Shown here one piece after another: positions 27,893 to 36,959 of a stretch of DNA of 64,000 nucleotides. Under the pieces are notes generated by a model, which was not told the DNA's origin, searched no databases, and was given only the letters and a program-made list of their open reading frames with translations. Position 1 is the stretch's first letter, and every line of letters starts with the position of its first letter. This stretch comes from Methanosarcina sp. (GTDB lineage Archaea > Halobacteriota > Methanosarcinia > Methanosarcinales > Methanosarcinaceae): assembly GCF_028693135.1 (NCBI RefSeq), contig NZ_JAQUVZ010000012.1, positions 41,794-105,793 of the forward strand, given 5' to 3'. The translations under genes and the position numbers were made by a program.

Positions 27893-28693
27893 TTATTCTT
27901 GCTTTTTCTGTCCCGATATCAGAAATATGGAGTTATTCTTAAGAAGCCTCTGTGATAATGAGTGTCGGTTTCTTTGAAACTTCTGCACCCCCGGAAGAGG
28001 ATTGATTGCAGTGTTCACAAGTCCGGTTTCGGAAAAAAGAATGGAGATATTTTCCGGGCTTATTTTCTCATAGAGGGGAAGAGAATTTCTTATCGGATCG
28101 TAAGACTTCTTGAAAATCAGATTGTACTGGTTCTTTTTCGCAAACCTTTCTGCCAGCTCGGAAAGCATTCTTTTGATATGCCTGTCCGGGCGGGGGTCAA
28201 ACCAGTTGCCATCGATGGAAAAAATCATGCCTTCTGGTTTAAGGACGCGCTTCCACTCGCGAACGGCACAGGCAGGCTCCTGGAGGGTCCAGAGAAGGTA
28301 TTTGTTCACAACCAGATCAAAGGAACAGTCTTCGAAAGGCAGATTTTCCGCATCTCCATGGAACAAATCAATTTTTAGACCCATGTTATCTGCGTTATGC
28401 TTTGCTTTCTCGAGCATGCCTTCAGATAGATCTATGCCTGTTACCTCATGCCCTATCTCGGCAAAAAGGAGGGCGAGAAAACCTGTGCCTGTTCCTACAT
28501 CCAGTACTTTTAAACTCTTGCCGGGAGCCAGGGATTTTTCAAAGATTTGTTTCCAGACTGTCCGCTCTTCCTCATCAAAGCCGTTTACTCCGTTTGCGTA
28601 AGTGGAAGACCTGAAATTCCAGTAGTTGGCAATAACTTCCTTGCAGTCTATAAATACTCCTCCACATAATAATGAAAATATGATGGTATACAA
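27893..28693 (-). CDS. Class I SAM-dependent methyltransferase in the NAS/cobalt block
   Basis: A methyltransferase of about 252-266 residues. Motif I is VLDVGTGTGFLALLF, post-I VTGIDLSEGMLEKAK, motif II/III NLPFEDCSFDLVVNKYLLW and VLKPEGMIFSIDGNWF; the substrate domain is C-terminal. The opening after IDCKEVIANYWNFRS fits family N-termini. No ATG exists in the early frame. A TTG at 28693 is the track-independent longest start, yet the best ribosome site (GGAGGAG) lies seven bases before an ATA codon at 28651. The gene reads the same way as the NAS pair and is divergent from cbiM. Confidence 0.85.
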   Translation of the reverse strand: MYTIIFSLLCGGVFIDCKEVIANYWNFRSSTYANGVNGFDEEERTVWKQIFEKSLAPGKSLKVLDVGTGTGFLALLFAEIGHEVTGIDLSEGMLEKAKHNADNMGLKIDLFHGDAENLPFEDCSFDLVVNKYLLWTLQEPACAVREWKRVLKPEGMIFSIDGNWFDPRPDRHIKRMLSELAERFAKKNQYNLIFKKSYDPIRNSLPLYEKISPENISILFSETGLVNTAINPLPGVQKFQRNRHSLSQRLLKNNSIFLISGQKKQE

Positions 28694-28969
28694 ATAGGAT
28701 TTTTTTTCATAATAAATATTACCAAAGATTAAAATCTAATGAGTATATACTACTTAATTGCTTATAAAATCAATCGATTAGGAATCAAAAAACTAGTAAG
28801 AGTGGGACTGATGTGGATTAACACCAACTTTTCCCGGATGAATATCTATTCGACGTGATGGAAGATTCTAGGATACTTAATTTGACTAAAAAATAAAAAT
28901 CCCAACACGGAAGGAGATTTCCAAAAAAAATTATCGAAAAAAATAATACCAAAATGTATATATGTAATA

Positions 28970-28982
28970 CTAGATTATCTAG
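28970..28982. promoter_or_regulatory. CTAGATTATCTAG palindrome in the methyltransferase/cbiM divergent region
   Basis: Two perfect 6-base arms around a single T, inside a wider partly symmetric region beginning GTAATA. It lies about 235 bases ahead of cbiM in the long (510-base) divergent spacer. A metal-responsive operator is possible but unproven. Confidence 0.35.
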
Positions 28983-29205
28983 AATTATACAGAAAATCTT
29001 CCAAAAATACCTTCAAAAATACACATTCGGAACAATCATAATAGATTTCTAATTGGTATTAATTCGCCTGATGGCACTCAGTAAATTTTGATTTTATAGG
29101 TGTTTTATCTTTATATGATGAATATTCTGAAAAACATGGGAACTGGAATGTTCACAGTGAAGACAGAGAAAATAAAAAATAAGGTGTAAAAAGAGGAATA
29201 CAAAA

Positions 29206-29871
29206 ATGCATATACCTGATTCTTTTATACCGTTAAACCAGGCAATAGTCTACTGGGTAATTGCCCTTCCATTCATAATAATGTCAATGAAGTGGGCAAA
29301 AAATGAACTTGACGAAATGAAGGTACCTATTCTTGCTGCCCTTGCAGCAGGAATCTTTGCAATCCAGGCCATGAATATTCCTATAGGGATGGGGACAAGT
29401 GGGCACATGGTTGGGGCAGCCCTTGTGGCAATTGTTTTCGGAAGTCCCTGGGCAGGAGTTCTCGTACTCACGCTTGTGCTACTCGTGCAGGGGTTCGCTT
29501 TTGGTGACGGTGGGATTACTACCATGGGAGCTAATATTCTTAATATGGGCATCGTTTCCGGCTTTGTGGGATATTATACTTATGTTGCCCTTCGCAAGAG
29601 CACGGGCACAAGCATCGCAGCCTTCGGAGGCGCCTGGCTTGGGCTCTTAATCTCGGCAATAGTCTGTGCGATTCAGATGTGGATTGCAGGGACTTTCCCC
29701 CTGGTACCAGGTCTCATTGCAATGGGCACCTATCACCTGATAATTGGTTTTATCGGCGAGGGACTGATCACTGCAATTGTAATCACAGCGATTGCAAAAT
29801 CCCGCCCTGACCTCCTTGAGGATAGTTTCACTGTCAGACCGGAGAAGTCTAAGAAGGAGGCTCACGCATGA
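29206..29871 (+). CDS. cbiM: ECF Co/Ni transporter substrate-binding component
   Basis: A 221-residue membrane protein with the obligatory N-terminus MHIPDSF: in CbiM/NikM the N-terminal amine and His2 coordinate the metal, so the start is certain. The further metal-site His is in [11 protein letters not shown]. About seven membrane segments follow. MHIPD proteins bind Co(II) or Ni(II) and work with CbiO and CbiQ. Its last four bases overlap the start of the PDGLE gene. In Methanosarcina cobalt feeds corrinoid methyltransferases and nickel feeds F430, so either metal is plausible. Confidence 0.95.
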   Translation: MHIPDSFIPLNQAIVYWVIALPFIIMSMKWAKNELDEMKVPILAALAAGIFAIQAMNIPIGMGTSGHMVGAALVAIVFGSPWAGVLVLTLVLLVQGFAFGDGGITTMGANILNMGIVSGFVGYYTYVALRKSTGTSIAAFGGAWLGLLISAIVCAIQMWIAGTFPLVPGLIAMGTYHLIIGFIGEGLITAIVITAIAKSRPDLLEDSFTVRPEKSKKEAHA

Positions 29872-30173
29872 GCGGAAAATCGAACATGAAGTTCCTTTAC
29901 GCAGGAATTGCAATTGCACTTTTGCTTTCTGTCCTTGCTCCATTCCTTGCATCTCCAGACCCTGACGGGCTGGAAAGTGCGGCTGGAGGGATAATTGAAG
30001 AATCGAAAATGTCCCAAATTGAAGAGATGGAGCCTGCAGTAAGTTCTCCAATGCCTGACTATTCAATAGAAGGTATGGGTAAGGGCGGAGAAGTCCTGGC
30101 AATTGCAGTAGGAACACTTGCAGTACTGGCAATCAGTTTCGGTTTTGGAAAAGTGTTCAATAAAAAAGCCTGA
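29868..30173 (+). CDS. PDGLE-domain small transporter subunit (CbiN/NikN-type)
   Basis: A 101-residue protein with two membrane segments ([20 protein letters not shown] and [19 protein letters not shown]) and the signature [12 protein letters not shown] between them. It is the small accessory subunit that replaces CbiN/NikN and enables transport by CbiM. ATGA overlap with cbiM indicates coupled translation. Confidence 0.93.
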   Translation: MSGKSNMKFLYAGIAIALLLSVLAPFLASPDPDGLESAAGGIIEESKMSQIEEMEPAVSSPMPDYSIEGMGKGGEVLAIAVGTLAVLAISFGFGKVFNKKA

Positions 30174-30356
30174 GCAAAAAATCGTTTTTCCTTTTTGAAA
30201 AGCCGTTCTTCTTCCGGATAATGGGGGAGACGGCTCCCTGCATGGGGGAGATTGTCTCCAAAAATCTTTTTTCCATTAGTAAGGCATTTCGACAGGATTC
30301 TTTCCGGATTCTCCTTTATCAAAATATTTTTGTGTCCCCTGAATAAACTTTCGCGG

Positions 30357-31061
30357 TTACTCACCAATAAATATTATGCTGGAGGGACACAGCTCTTTTA
30401 CAACACAAACATGGCATCTGGGTTTTCTTGCCTGGCAAACTTTCCTCCCGTGATAGATCAGGGTCATAGAAATTGAGTCAAGGTCTTCTTTTCGGGCAAG
30501 TGAAATAAGATCCTGTTCTATTTTTTCCGGGCCTGTGTGCCTGGTAAAGCCCAGCCTCCCCGAGACTCTTTTTACATGGGTATCCACGGCAATGCCCTCT
30601 ATTACCCCGAAAGCCCTGGCAAGCACTATATTCGCTGTTTTTCTTCCAACACCGGGAAGGGTTACCAGTTCATCCATTGTATCTGGCACTTCTCCATCAT
30701 AGCGTTCGACAAGCAATTGTGTCGCAGCTTTGAGATTTTTTGCTTTGTTTTTGTAAAAGCCTGTGGAATAAATGTCAACTTCGAGTTCTCTGATGTCTGC
30801 GCTGGCATAATCTTCGGCAGTCCTGTATTTTTTGAACAAATTTTCAGTTACCCTGTTAATCTGGACATCCGTTGACTGAGCAGAGAGGATAGTTGCTACA
30901 AGAAGTTCCAGCGGATTTCTGTAGTTAAGAGAAGGTTTTGCATCCGGGTATTCTTCCTTTAAAAGAGCCCATACCCGATCAAAATTATGCTGGTTGTCAG
31001 GAATATCATACTCCAGCAAGGGCTCTTTAGAAGTCAATTTCTTCGGTTTATTTTCAGGCAT
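30357..31061 (-). CDS. nth: Endonuclease III-type DNA glycosylase/AP lyase
   Basis: Removes oxidised pyrimidines and nicks abasic sites. The helix-hairpin-helix LPGVGRKTANIVLARAFG is followed by the catalytic Asp in VDTHVKRVSGRLG. The Lys of the active site lies in LSAQSTDVQINRVTENLF. The C-terminal iron-sulfur cluster loop C-x6-C-x2-C-x5-C is present (CQARKPRCHVCVVKELC). ATG 31061 is used rather than TTG 31064. The stop lies after FIGE, close to the PDGLE gene with convergent orientation. Confidence 0.96.
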   Translation of the reverse strand: MPENKPKKLTSKEPLLEYDIPDNQHNFDRVWALLKEEYPDAKPSLNYRNPLELLVATILSAQSTDVQINRVTENLFKKYRTAEDYASADIRELEVDIYSTGFYKNKAKNLKAATQLLVERYDGEVPDTMDELVTLPGVGRKTANIVLARAFGVIEGIAVDTHVKRVSGRLGFTRHTGPEKIEQDLISLARKEDLDSISMTLIYHGRKVCQARKPRCHVCVVKELCPSSIIFIGE

Positions 31062-31392
31062 CAAAAAACTCCATTACCGTGTTTATTTTTCCTGTATCAG
31101 CCAGAAGAACAGGTTTCTTAAAGGAAACTGAATCTCTTTTTATTTTACCTTTTCCGGGTCAAGATCTGAAGTAAGATGCCTCAGGGCTTTAGCGTGAAGC
31201 AGGTATCAAAATACCAACAACTTAATGAACTAGAACTCCAAGAAGTTTATGATTAAATGTTAACCGAAATGTTGCATTTGAGGAGTTTAACTCTAACTTT
31301 TTTTAATAAAAAAAGTTTCTTACTAATAAAATAACGTGTAAACCATAAGTTTTATAGGTAATAATTTTTAAACCAAGTATATTGGTGGTTTT
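31062..31392. other. Divergent promoter region between nth and purH
   Basis: About 330 AT-rich bases. TATA-like TTTTATAGG sits near 31350, about 40 bases before the purH TTG. No gene or repeat seen. Confidence 0.35.
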
Positions 31393-33009
31393 TTGGTAAA
31401 AAGGGCATTGCTCAGCGTCTCAGACAAGACAGGAATTGCGGAATTTGCACGCGGGCTTGAAGCACTTGGCGTGAAGATTATATCTACAGGCGGGACTGCG
31501 AAAATCCTTCGCGACGCCGGAATCGAGGTTACTGATGTCTCGGAAGTCACAGGTTATCCGGAGATGATGGGAGGAAGAGTCAAAACTCTCCACCCGAGAA
31601 TTCATGGTGGGCTCTTGTGCTTGCGGGACAGCAAAGAACAGATGGAGGAAGCTGCAAAAGAAGACATCTCTCTCCTTGATCTGGTGGCTGTAAACCTGTA
31701 CCCCTTTGAAGTAACGGTTTCCAAAGAGGGTGTGGAACTTGAAGAAGCCATCGAAAACATAGATATCGGGGGTCCTACCCTTCTCCGTTCGGCAGCCAAG
31801 AATTATCGCTCGGTAACAGTAATCTCTGATCCGTCGGACTATGGGCGTGTCCTTACGGAACTGCGCTCAAGTGGAATTATCTCCGAGAATACCCGGGCTG
31901 ACCTTGCGGTTAAAGCTTTCAGGCATACGGCTGATTATGATGCAGCCATTGATACTTACCTGAGCAGGACTCTGCTTGGAGAAGAAGTGCTGCGCCTGAA
32001 ATATACCGATGGCGTAAAACTTCGCTACGGGGAGAACTGGCATCAAAAAGCCTATTTTTTTAAAGATTCTCAAATTGAAGGCCCCACTCTGGCAAAAGCT
32101 GTCCAGCTGCATGGAAAAGAACTTTCTTACAACAACTATGTGGACGCCGACAATGCCCTTCAGACGGTCAAAGAACTGGGAAACACTTCTCCTGCTGTGG
32201 TCATTGTAAAACACAACAACCCGTGTGGACTTGCTACTGGAAACACACTTTTGCAGGCTCTGCAGTCTGCCTGGGACGGGGATCCGATTTCGGCTTACGG
32301 AAGCATAATCTGTACAAACGAAACTTTTGACCTTGAAGCTGCAACTTTTCTGAATGGGAAATTCATAGAGATCATTCTCGCTCCTGACTTCAAGCCGGAT
32401 GCCCTGGAATACCTTAAAAATAAAAGTGAAAACCTGAGGCTCCTGAAACTTCCAGAACTCAGAGAGGTTTTCGGGAAGGAATACACCTACAAATACATAA
32501 TCGGTGGCATGCTTAAGCAGAGCCTTGATATTGGGATCTATGAAAAATGGGAGAATGTTACTGAAATTCCCTATCCTGAGAACAAACGCGCCCTCTCGGA
32601 GTTCTGCCTTAAAGCCTGCAAAGCTACAAAATCCAATGCTGTGACCCTTGCTCACGAATACGAACCTGGATACTTCATGGTACTGGGTATGGGAGCAGGG
32701 CAGCCTAATAGGGTGGACTCGATCCGCAAACTGGCAGCTACAAAGGCAGTTGAAAATCTAAGGGTAATCTATGAACGTGAGCAACCTGCTGCACCCTTCG
32801 AAGAGTACTGCCAGAAGATTATGTCCGAATGTGTAATGGCATCAGACGCTTTCTTCCCCTTCGATGACAGCGTAGTCCATGCAGAAAAAAATAATATCCG
32901 CTATATTGTTTCCCCTGGTGGATCTATCAGAGACAATGAGGTTATTGCTACTGCAAACCGACTTGGAGTTTCCCTGGTTTTTACAGGCATGCGGCATTTC
33001 CTTCATTGA
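31393..33009 (+). CDS. purH: Bifunctional AICAR transformylase / IMP cyclohydrolase
   Basis: Catalyses the last two steps of IMP synthesis. The 538-residue protein starts at TTG (GGTGG at 31384-31388), giving MVKRALLSVSDKTG, the conserved IMP cyclohydrolase opening. The MGS-like N-terminal domain runs to about residue 130 (MMGGRVKTLHPRIHGG). The AICARFT part follows, with its essential Lys-His pair in VIVKHNNPCG and the C-terminal ASDAFFPFDDSVVHA, GIRH-like TGMRHF. Many archaea use separate PurP/PurO, while Methanosarcina carries this bacterial-type fusion. Confidence 0.96.
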   Translation: MVKRALLSVSDKTGIAEFARGLEALGVKIISTGGTAKILRDAGIEVTDVSEVTGYPEMMGGRVKTLHPRIHGGLLCLRDSKEQMEEAAKEDISLLDLVAVNLYPFEVTVSKEGVELEEAIENIDIGGPTLLRSAAKNYRSVTVISDPSDYGRVLTELRSSGIISENTRADLAVKAFRHTADYDAAIDTYLSRTLLGEEVLRLKYTDGVKLRYGENWHQKAYFFKDSQIEGPTLAKAVQLHGKELSYNNYVDADNALQTVKELGNTSPAVVIVKHNNPCGLATGNTLLQALQSAWDGDPISAYGSIICTNETFDLEAATFLNGKFIEIILAPDFKPDALEYLKNKSENLRLLKLPELREVFGKEYTYKYIIGGMLKQSLDIGIYEKWENVTEIPYPENKRALSEFCLKACKATKSNAVTLAHEYEPGYFMVLGMGAGQPNRVDSIRKLAATKAVENLRVIYEREQPAAPFEEYCQKIMSECVMASDAFFPFDDSVVHAEKNNIRYIVSPGGSIRDNEVIATANRLGVSLVFTGMRHFLH

Positions 33010-33030
33010 AAAATAAGTAAAGACAAAGAA

Positions 33031-33097
33031 AAACTCAAGGTACATACTTGAGTTTAATGTAAAAACTCGAGTACCCCTGCGTCTAAGTGTGGGGTAC
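33031..33097 (+). terminator. Two tandem hairpins after purH
   Basis: AAACTCAAG (33031-33039) pairs perfectly with CTTGAGTTT (33047-33055). GTACCCC (33071-33077) pairs with GGGGTAC (33091-33097), and T-rich DNA follows. Either a terminator pair or, for the second, an IS-relic hairpin. Confidence 0.5.
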
Positions 33098-33811
33098 ACT
33101 CCCATTTTTAGATTATTTTTCAGAACCTCATGTTTTGAAAGATAAGAAATTTGCCGGAGTTGAAGCTTTTATAAGAAGAAGCGTAAACCCCTCAGGTTTA
33201 TCCCGGGGGATATAAGTGTCAACTCATTTTTGATTCCTTATATAATATACTGCTGATTCTGTGTTCTTAGTTAAGTGCATATGTCGGTTTAATTAACTCT
33301 GAACATTAACAATTTAGTTATAGATTCAATCCCATATTTACGTCACTGCCAGATTTGCGTATTTTCATTATTAATTCCTCCAAAGGCTACATTAAATATC
33401 AATTTTTTATCTCTGATTTTCAACCTGTTTGCTGAATATGTGGCTTTAAATCGTATATTGGTAGAATTATCTTATATCATTGTCATAATATTTTATTTTA
33501 TAAAGTTACAAATCTTTTTCCAACTGAAGATTTTACATTTTCGAAAGACTGGTACACAGAACCTCTAACTGCCACAAATAATTATTAATAATCAAGTATA
33601 CTCTTGAAAAAGATAATATATATTGAATTCATATATCATTCTAGCAATATTATATCACTCTGATATAACTGCCACCTCTATTCAATATAAAAGATGAGAA
33701 AAATATGAAAATCAATTTGCCTTCACTTTAAATCAAAGCTGGAGGACCAAACTATCATAATAAATTTAGAATTACTCTAAATACAGTATAAATAATCACG
33801 GGCTGATATGT
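33098..33811. other. Long AT-rich spacer, nothing coding recognised
   Basis: About 710 bases, strongly AT-rich, between purH and the regulator gene. No frame, repeat or RNA gene could be supported. Confidence 0.35.
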
Positions 33812-34597
33812 GTGAAATCAACTGGACTTTTAAGCATCCTAACCTTTTCTGAAAAACGAAAAGATCTTTTATTTTTACTTCAGAAGAGTCCAAGAACCCT
33901 TTCAGAAATCAGGGACTACTTCGATGTAAAATCACCGGAGATTCTGCCTCGCCTGAAAGAAATGGAAACTTCGAATTTAATTGTCAGACAGGAAGGACTT
34001 TATCGGTTGACTTCTCTGGGGAAAGTTGCAGCCATATATTACAAACCTTTGCTTGACACTCTGGCCGCTATAGAAGCAAACGGGGACTTCTGGAAGGAAC
34101 ATGACCTCATAGCAGTTCCTGATATGTTGTTAAATCGAATTCAGGAGCTAAAGGAGTGTAGAGTTATAAAAGATGAGCATGAACATATTTATGACTCCCA
34201 TAAGGCATTCATGGAAAATATCCTGACTTCCGGTCGTTTTATGGGGTTTGCATCCATTTTCCTTCCTAGCTATCCATCGATGTTTCTTGAGATGGCTCGC
34301 AGGAACATCCCGATCTCCATAATTGTTACACCAAATGTCTTTTTCAAAATAAAAAGCGAGCATAACGCTGAAATTGAAGAGTTTCTGAAGTACAAACACA
34401 CAAGTTTCTATGTCTACGACAGCGCAAAGGTAGCTTTTGTCGTAACAGACAGATTTCTATCACTCTCACTATTTTTCAACAACGGGAACTTTGACCCTCG
34501 AAGTGACCTTGTGGGTTTTGATTCTCTATCAATTAAATGGGGAGAAGACCTTTTTAAACATTACAAAGATAATGCAGTTGAGATAAAGAGTCTGTAA
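33812..34597 (+). CDS. Winged-helix regulator of the FilR1/DUF1724 family
   Basis: A 261-residue protein typical of Methanosarcinales regulators. The winged HTH lies at residues 10-75 (FSEKRKDLLFLLQKSPRTLSEIRDYFDVKSPEILPRL). The middle domain (about 130-245) is of the FilR1 type (DUF1724). Several relatives control methyltransferase and methyl-compound genes in Methanosarcina; the target here is unknown because no neighbour is close. The frame starts at GTG 33812 with only a weak ribosome site. Confidence 0.85.
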   Translation: MKSTGLLSILTFSEKRKDLLFLLQKSPRTLSEIRDYFDVKSPEILPRLKEMETSNLIVRQEGLYRLTSLGKVAAIYYKPLLDTLAAIEANGDFWKEHDLIAVPDMLLNRIQELKECRVIKDEHEHIYDSHKAFMENILTSGRFMGFASIFLPSYPSMFLEMARRNIPISIIVTPNVFFKIKSEHNAEIEEFLKYKHTSFYVYDSAKVAFVVTDRFLSLSLFFNNGNFDPRSDLVGFDSLSIKWGEDLFKHYKDNAVEIKSL

Positions 34598-35344
34598 ACC
34601 GAAAGTTGTAATGGCCTGAGGTTGTAGATATTCTGAGAGTCTGAAGAGAAATAAGCTGGAAAAAAGAATTGGGTCTAACTGAAGACGCTCGATCTTCAGT
34701 CTGACCTGTTTAAAGCCTATTTAACAGACTTTCGACAGATCTCCTGTACTGATGCTTTTAGTTACTGAGTCAACTACCCATCACTAAAGTAACGGGCTTG
34801 TATATCCCTGCTATTACGGATCATTTATACGTATGGCTGGTTGACCTGGGGAGAACCACTCCTGGATTCTCTTGCGAGAATGGCAGCCCAGTTCTATCGA
34901 GACGCTTCAAAGGTTACTTTTGGTGGGTTGTTGCCAACCTATAAAGATAGAACTCCAATGACAGTAGACTCAACTTAAGCTGTATCCTGCTAATTGCAGT
35001 GCCCTACTCCACTATGGAAGTGTTGAGGCTATCTGATACAATATAAGCAGCGGGGGTATAATAATGATTACTGAAAACGAAAATCAAGAGAGATTACGCA
35101 TTCCTTATGCATTCCTTCACCCACTGAAGTAGGGGGAATCCTGCTTAATGTTCTTGAATCTGATCATCAGCTCCAGATGTATTATCAGATCGAATATTTT
35201 GTCAGATCGAGTCTTTAATCAGATTGAATCTTTTATCAAAGTTTTTTAACTTGGGAAGCGTGGAGACACAGCGAGAAGTCCCCTTCCTCGGAGCGAAGCG
35301 ACAGGTGGGGGTAGTTCACTTAGAATCTTTTGTACAGTCAGGTC
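34598..35344 (+). mobile_element. IS200/IS605-like relic, transposase lost
   Basis: GC-richer non-coding DNA with hairpin GAAGACGCTCGATCTTC near 34681 and CACCCACTGAAGTAGGGGGAATCCTGC near 35120. It ends with the repeat 35246-35290 shared with 1051-1095 and GGGGTAGTTCAC at 35308-35319. No TnpA or TnpB frame is left. The class is inferred from end hairpins and recurrence. Confidence 0.4.
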
Positions 35345-36268
35345 TTATGCAATCAGAGCGCCTGCAATCATCCTGAGTCCAAGAATCGAAGTGGATTCTC
35401 CGTCCACAAGAACGGTCCTTTCAAGTTTTTTGGAAAAAATATTATCATCCTCAGAATTTGTAAAGTTCTGGATGCATATCAGCCCGCAAATGAAACTGTA
35501 GAGAACTATAAGGGGTTCGAAAGCAAGGACTCCATGGATAAGGGCAATCCCAAGTGCCAGGTGGGAGATCAGGTGCATGGCAGTAAGAAGATTGCGGGTT
35601 TTTCGTACTCCAAGGCTTATGGGCAGGGTCTTGATGCCGGCAAGAGTATCGCCTTTAATATCCTTGAAATCATAGATGGCAGAGTTAATAAAGAGTTTGA
35701 CTCCGAAGAAAATAAAAACCAGAACAACAGGGACCATATTTCCACACCCCGTGCCTGCAAGCCCTGCAATAAAAATACCCCATGTAAGTCCCACAACAAT
35801 ATTTTTAACTCCAAGTCCTCCTTTGAGTTTCAAAGCGAACCTGCCGATTTTCATGCCTTTACTGTAAAGATAGCCAGTTATGAAGGGTATGAACGCAAGT
35901 GCAAGAATTCCCTCTTTTGCCAGTATATAAGTTCCTATCATAAAAGCCAGGAGTGAAATCCCGAGTCCAACTTTTTTATTCGAGCCACTCAGTTCCTTTC
36001 GGTTTACAGTATCTTCCTCTGCTCCCAAAGCTCTGTCAAGGGTGTATACAGTATAAATTATTAGACCACCTGCAACACAGGTTAGTATACTTGATTGAAT
36101 GTGGAGTAGTAAAAATGCGAGATGTATTCTTAGTGCACCAGAGAATGCAACTAAAACAGAACTTTTAAGAAGTTCAAAAGTGGCGTTTTCGGCTCTCTGT
36201 CTGGGGTGATTAGTTCTTCCGTACTTGAATATTTGCTCAAAACTTCCCGACAATACATTGGAGTTCAT
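35345..36268 (-). CDS. UbiA-family prenyltransferase
   Basis: A 307-residue polytopic membrane enzyme with about eight membrane segments. The two acidic motifs are present in variant form: YTLDRALGAEED (family NDxxDxxxD) and NSAIYDFKDIKGD (family DxxxDxxxD); these bind the Mg-diphosphate of a polyprenyl donor. Acceptors in the family include quinone precursors, haem and archaeal lipid glycerols. In Methanosarcina, methanophenazine synthesis needs such an enzyme, but no neighbour supports that or any other acceptor. Confidence 0.85.
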   Translation of the reverse strand: MNSNVLSGSFEQIFKYGRTNHPRQRAENATFELLKSSVLVAFSGALRIHLAFLLLHIQSSILTCVAGGLIIYTVYTLDRALGAEEDTVNRKELSGSNKKVGLGISLLAFMIGTYILAKEGILALAFIPFITGYLYSKGMKIGRFALKLKGGLGVKNIVVGLTWGIFIAGLAGTGCGNMVPVVLVFIFFGVKLFINSAIYDFKDIKGDTLAGIKTLPISLGVRKTRNLLTAMHLISHLALGIALIHGVLAFEPLIVLYSFICGLICIQNFTNSEDDNIFSKKLERTVLVDGESTSILGLRMIAGALIA

Positions 36269-36445
36269 GAAACTAATACTGTCTGACTTTTAAATATTAT
36301 TAATTCACTATAATATTGCCAGATCCCTATAACCGATAAATAACCTTACAAATTGTATACGATTGAACTAACTTTTTGAGTGATAAGCTAACAATTATAT
36401 TTATACTGAAAAATTATCCGGTGATTACTTGCTAAAAAAAGACAC

Positions 36446-36474
36446 GGGGCACGTTATTAGAAAAAATTGAACGT
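36446..36474. repeat. GCACGTT...AACGTGC inverted repeat
   Basis: Perfect 7-base arms around an AT-rich loop, upstream of the permease relic. Possibly the remains of its leader. Confidence 0.3.
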
Positions 36475-36528
36475 GCACAAAAAGCTGAAATTCTACAGGA
36501 CCAACCCTTTATTCTGAGTGGTGACGGC

Positions 36529-36709
36529 GAATTTAGAAAGAATATTTAAGCTTCGTGAAAACAAAAATTGCCCAAAATGAGGTTGTCGCCGGGTTGACAA
36601 CTTTCATAACGACAACATTCTTAATTTTTATTACATCTAAGGTTCTAGGTAGCACGGGAATAGATTTCGGGACCTTTATGGTTATGACCTGATTCTCAGC
36701 TCTTTGAGT
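36529..36709 (+). pseudogene. Fragment of an AzgA/NCS2-type purine permease gene
   Basis: One frame gives NLERIFKLRENK, then after a frame change NEVVAGLTTFITTTFLIFI and TGIDFGTFMVMT, followed by stops. These match the N-terminus of AzgA-type guanine/hypoxanthine permeases (the family reads FKLKEN, EVLAGLTTFLTMAYIIF and similar). About 60 of roughly 430 residues remain, with one frameshift and two stops. Confidence 0.75.
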
Positions 36710-36780
36710 AAGCCCCGGAGTTTAGAAGAAGGCACAGGCAAAAAAGGATAAAAACACAGGTAAAAGACGGCATGGATCAC

Positions 36781-36808
36781 TTTGCCCTCCCTGTTTTTAC
36801 GGAGGGCA
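36781..36808. terminator. Strong TTGCCCTCC/GGAGGGCAA hairpin
   Basis: Nine perfect pairs (36781-36789 with 36800-36808), then AAAAAA on the plus strand, which is TTTTTT on the minus strand. It lies 150 bases beyond the stop of the minus-strand methyltransferase gene, so it may end that transcript. Confidence 0.5.
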
Positions 36809-36959
36809 AAAAACCTTGTCCGAACCTTTGATGCGGACGTTTCCAGGGAGGAAACGCTTGAAAAAAAATATATATTGATTTCGCAAACTATTTTTTGCAG
36901 TAATATTCGTATATATAAATTATCCTAAAAGGATATTTGAAATATTGTACTCGAAATCT

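Noticed and set aside
29041..29205. Cobalamin riboswitch upstream of cbiM
   Set aside because: No B12-box-like conserved sequence or matching stems found in the AT-rich leader.
35330..35956. 208-codon plus-strand frame
   Set aside because: Antisense shadow of the UbiA-family gene, which has the expected motifs and membrane segments.
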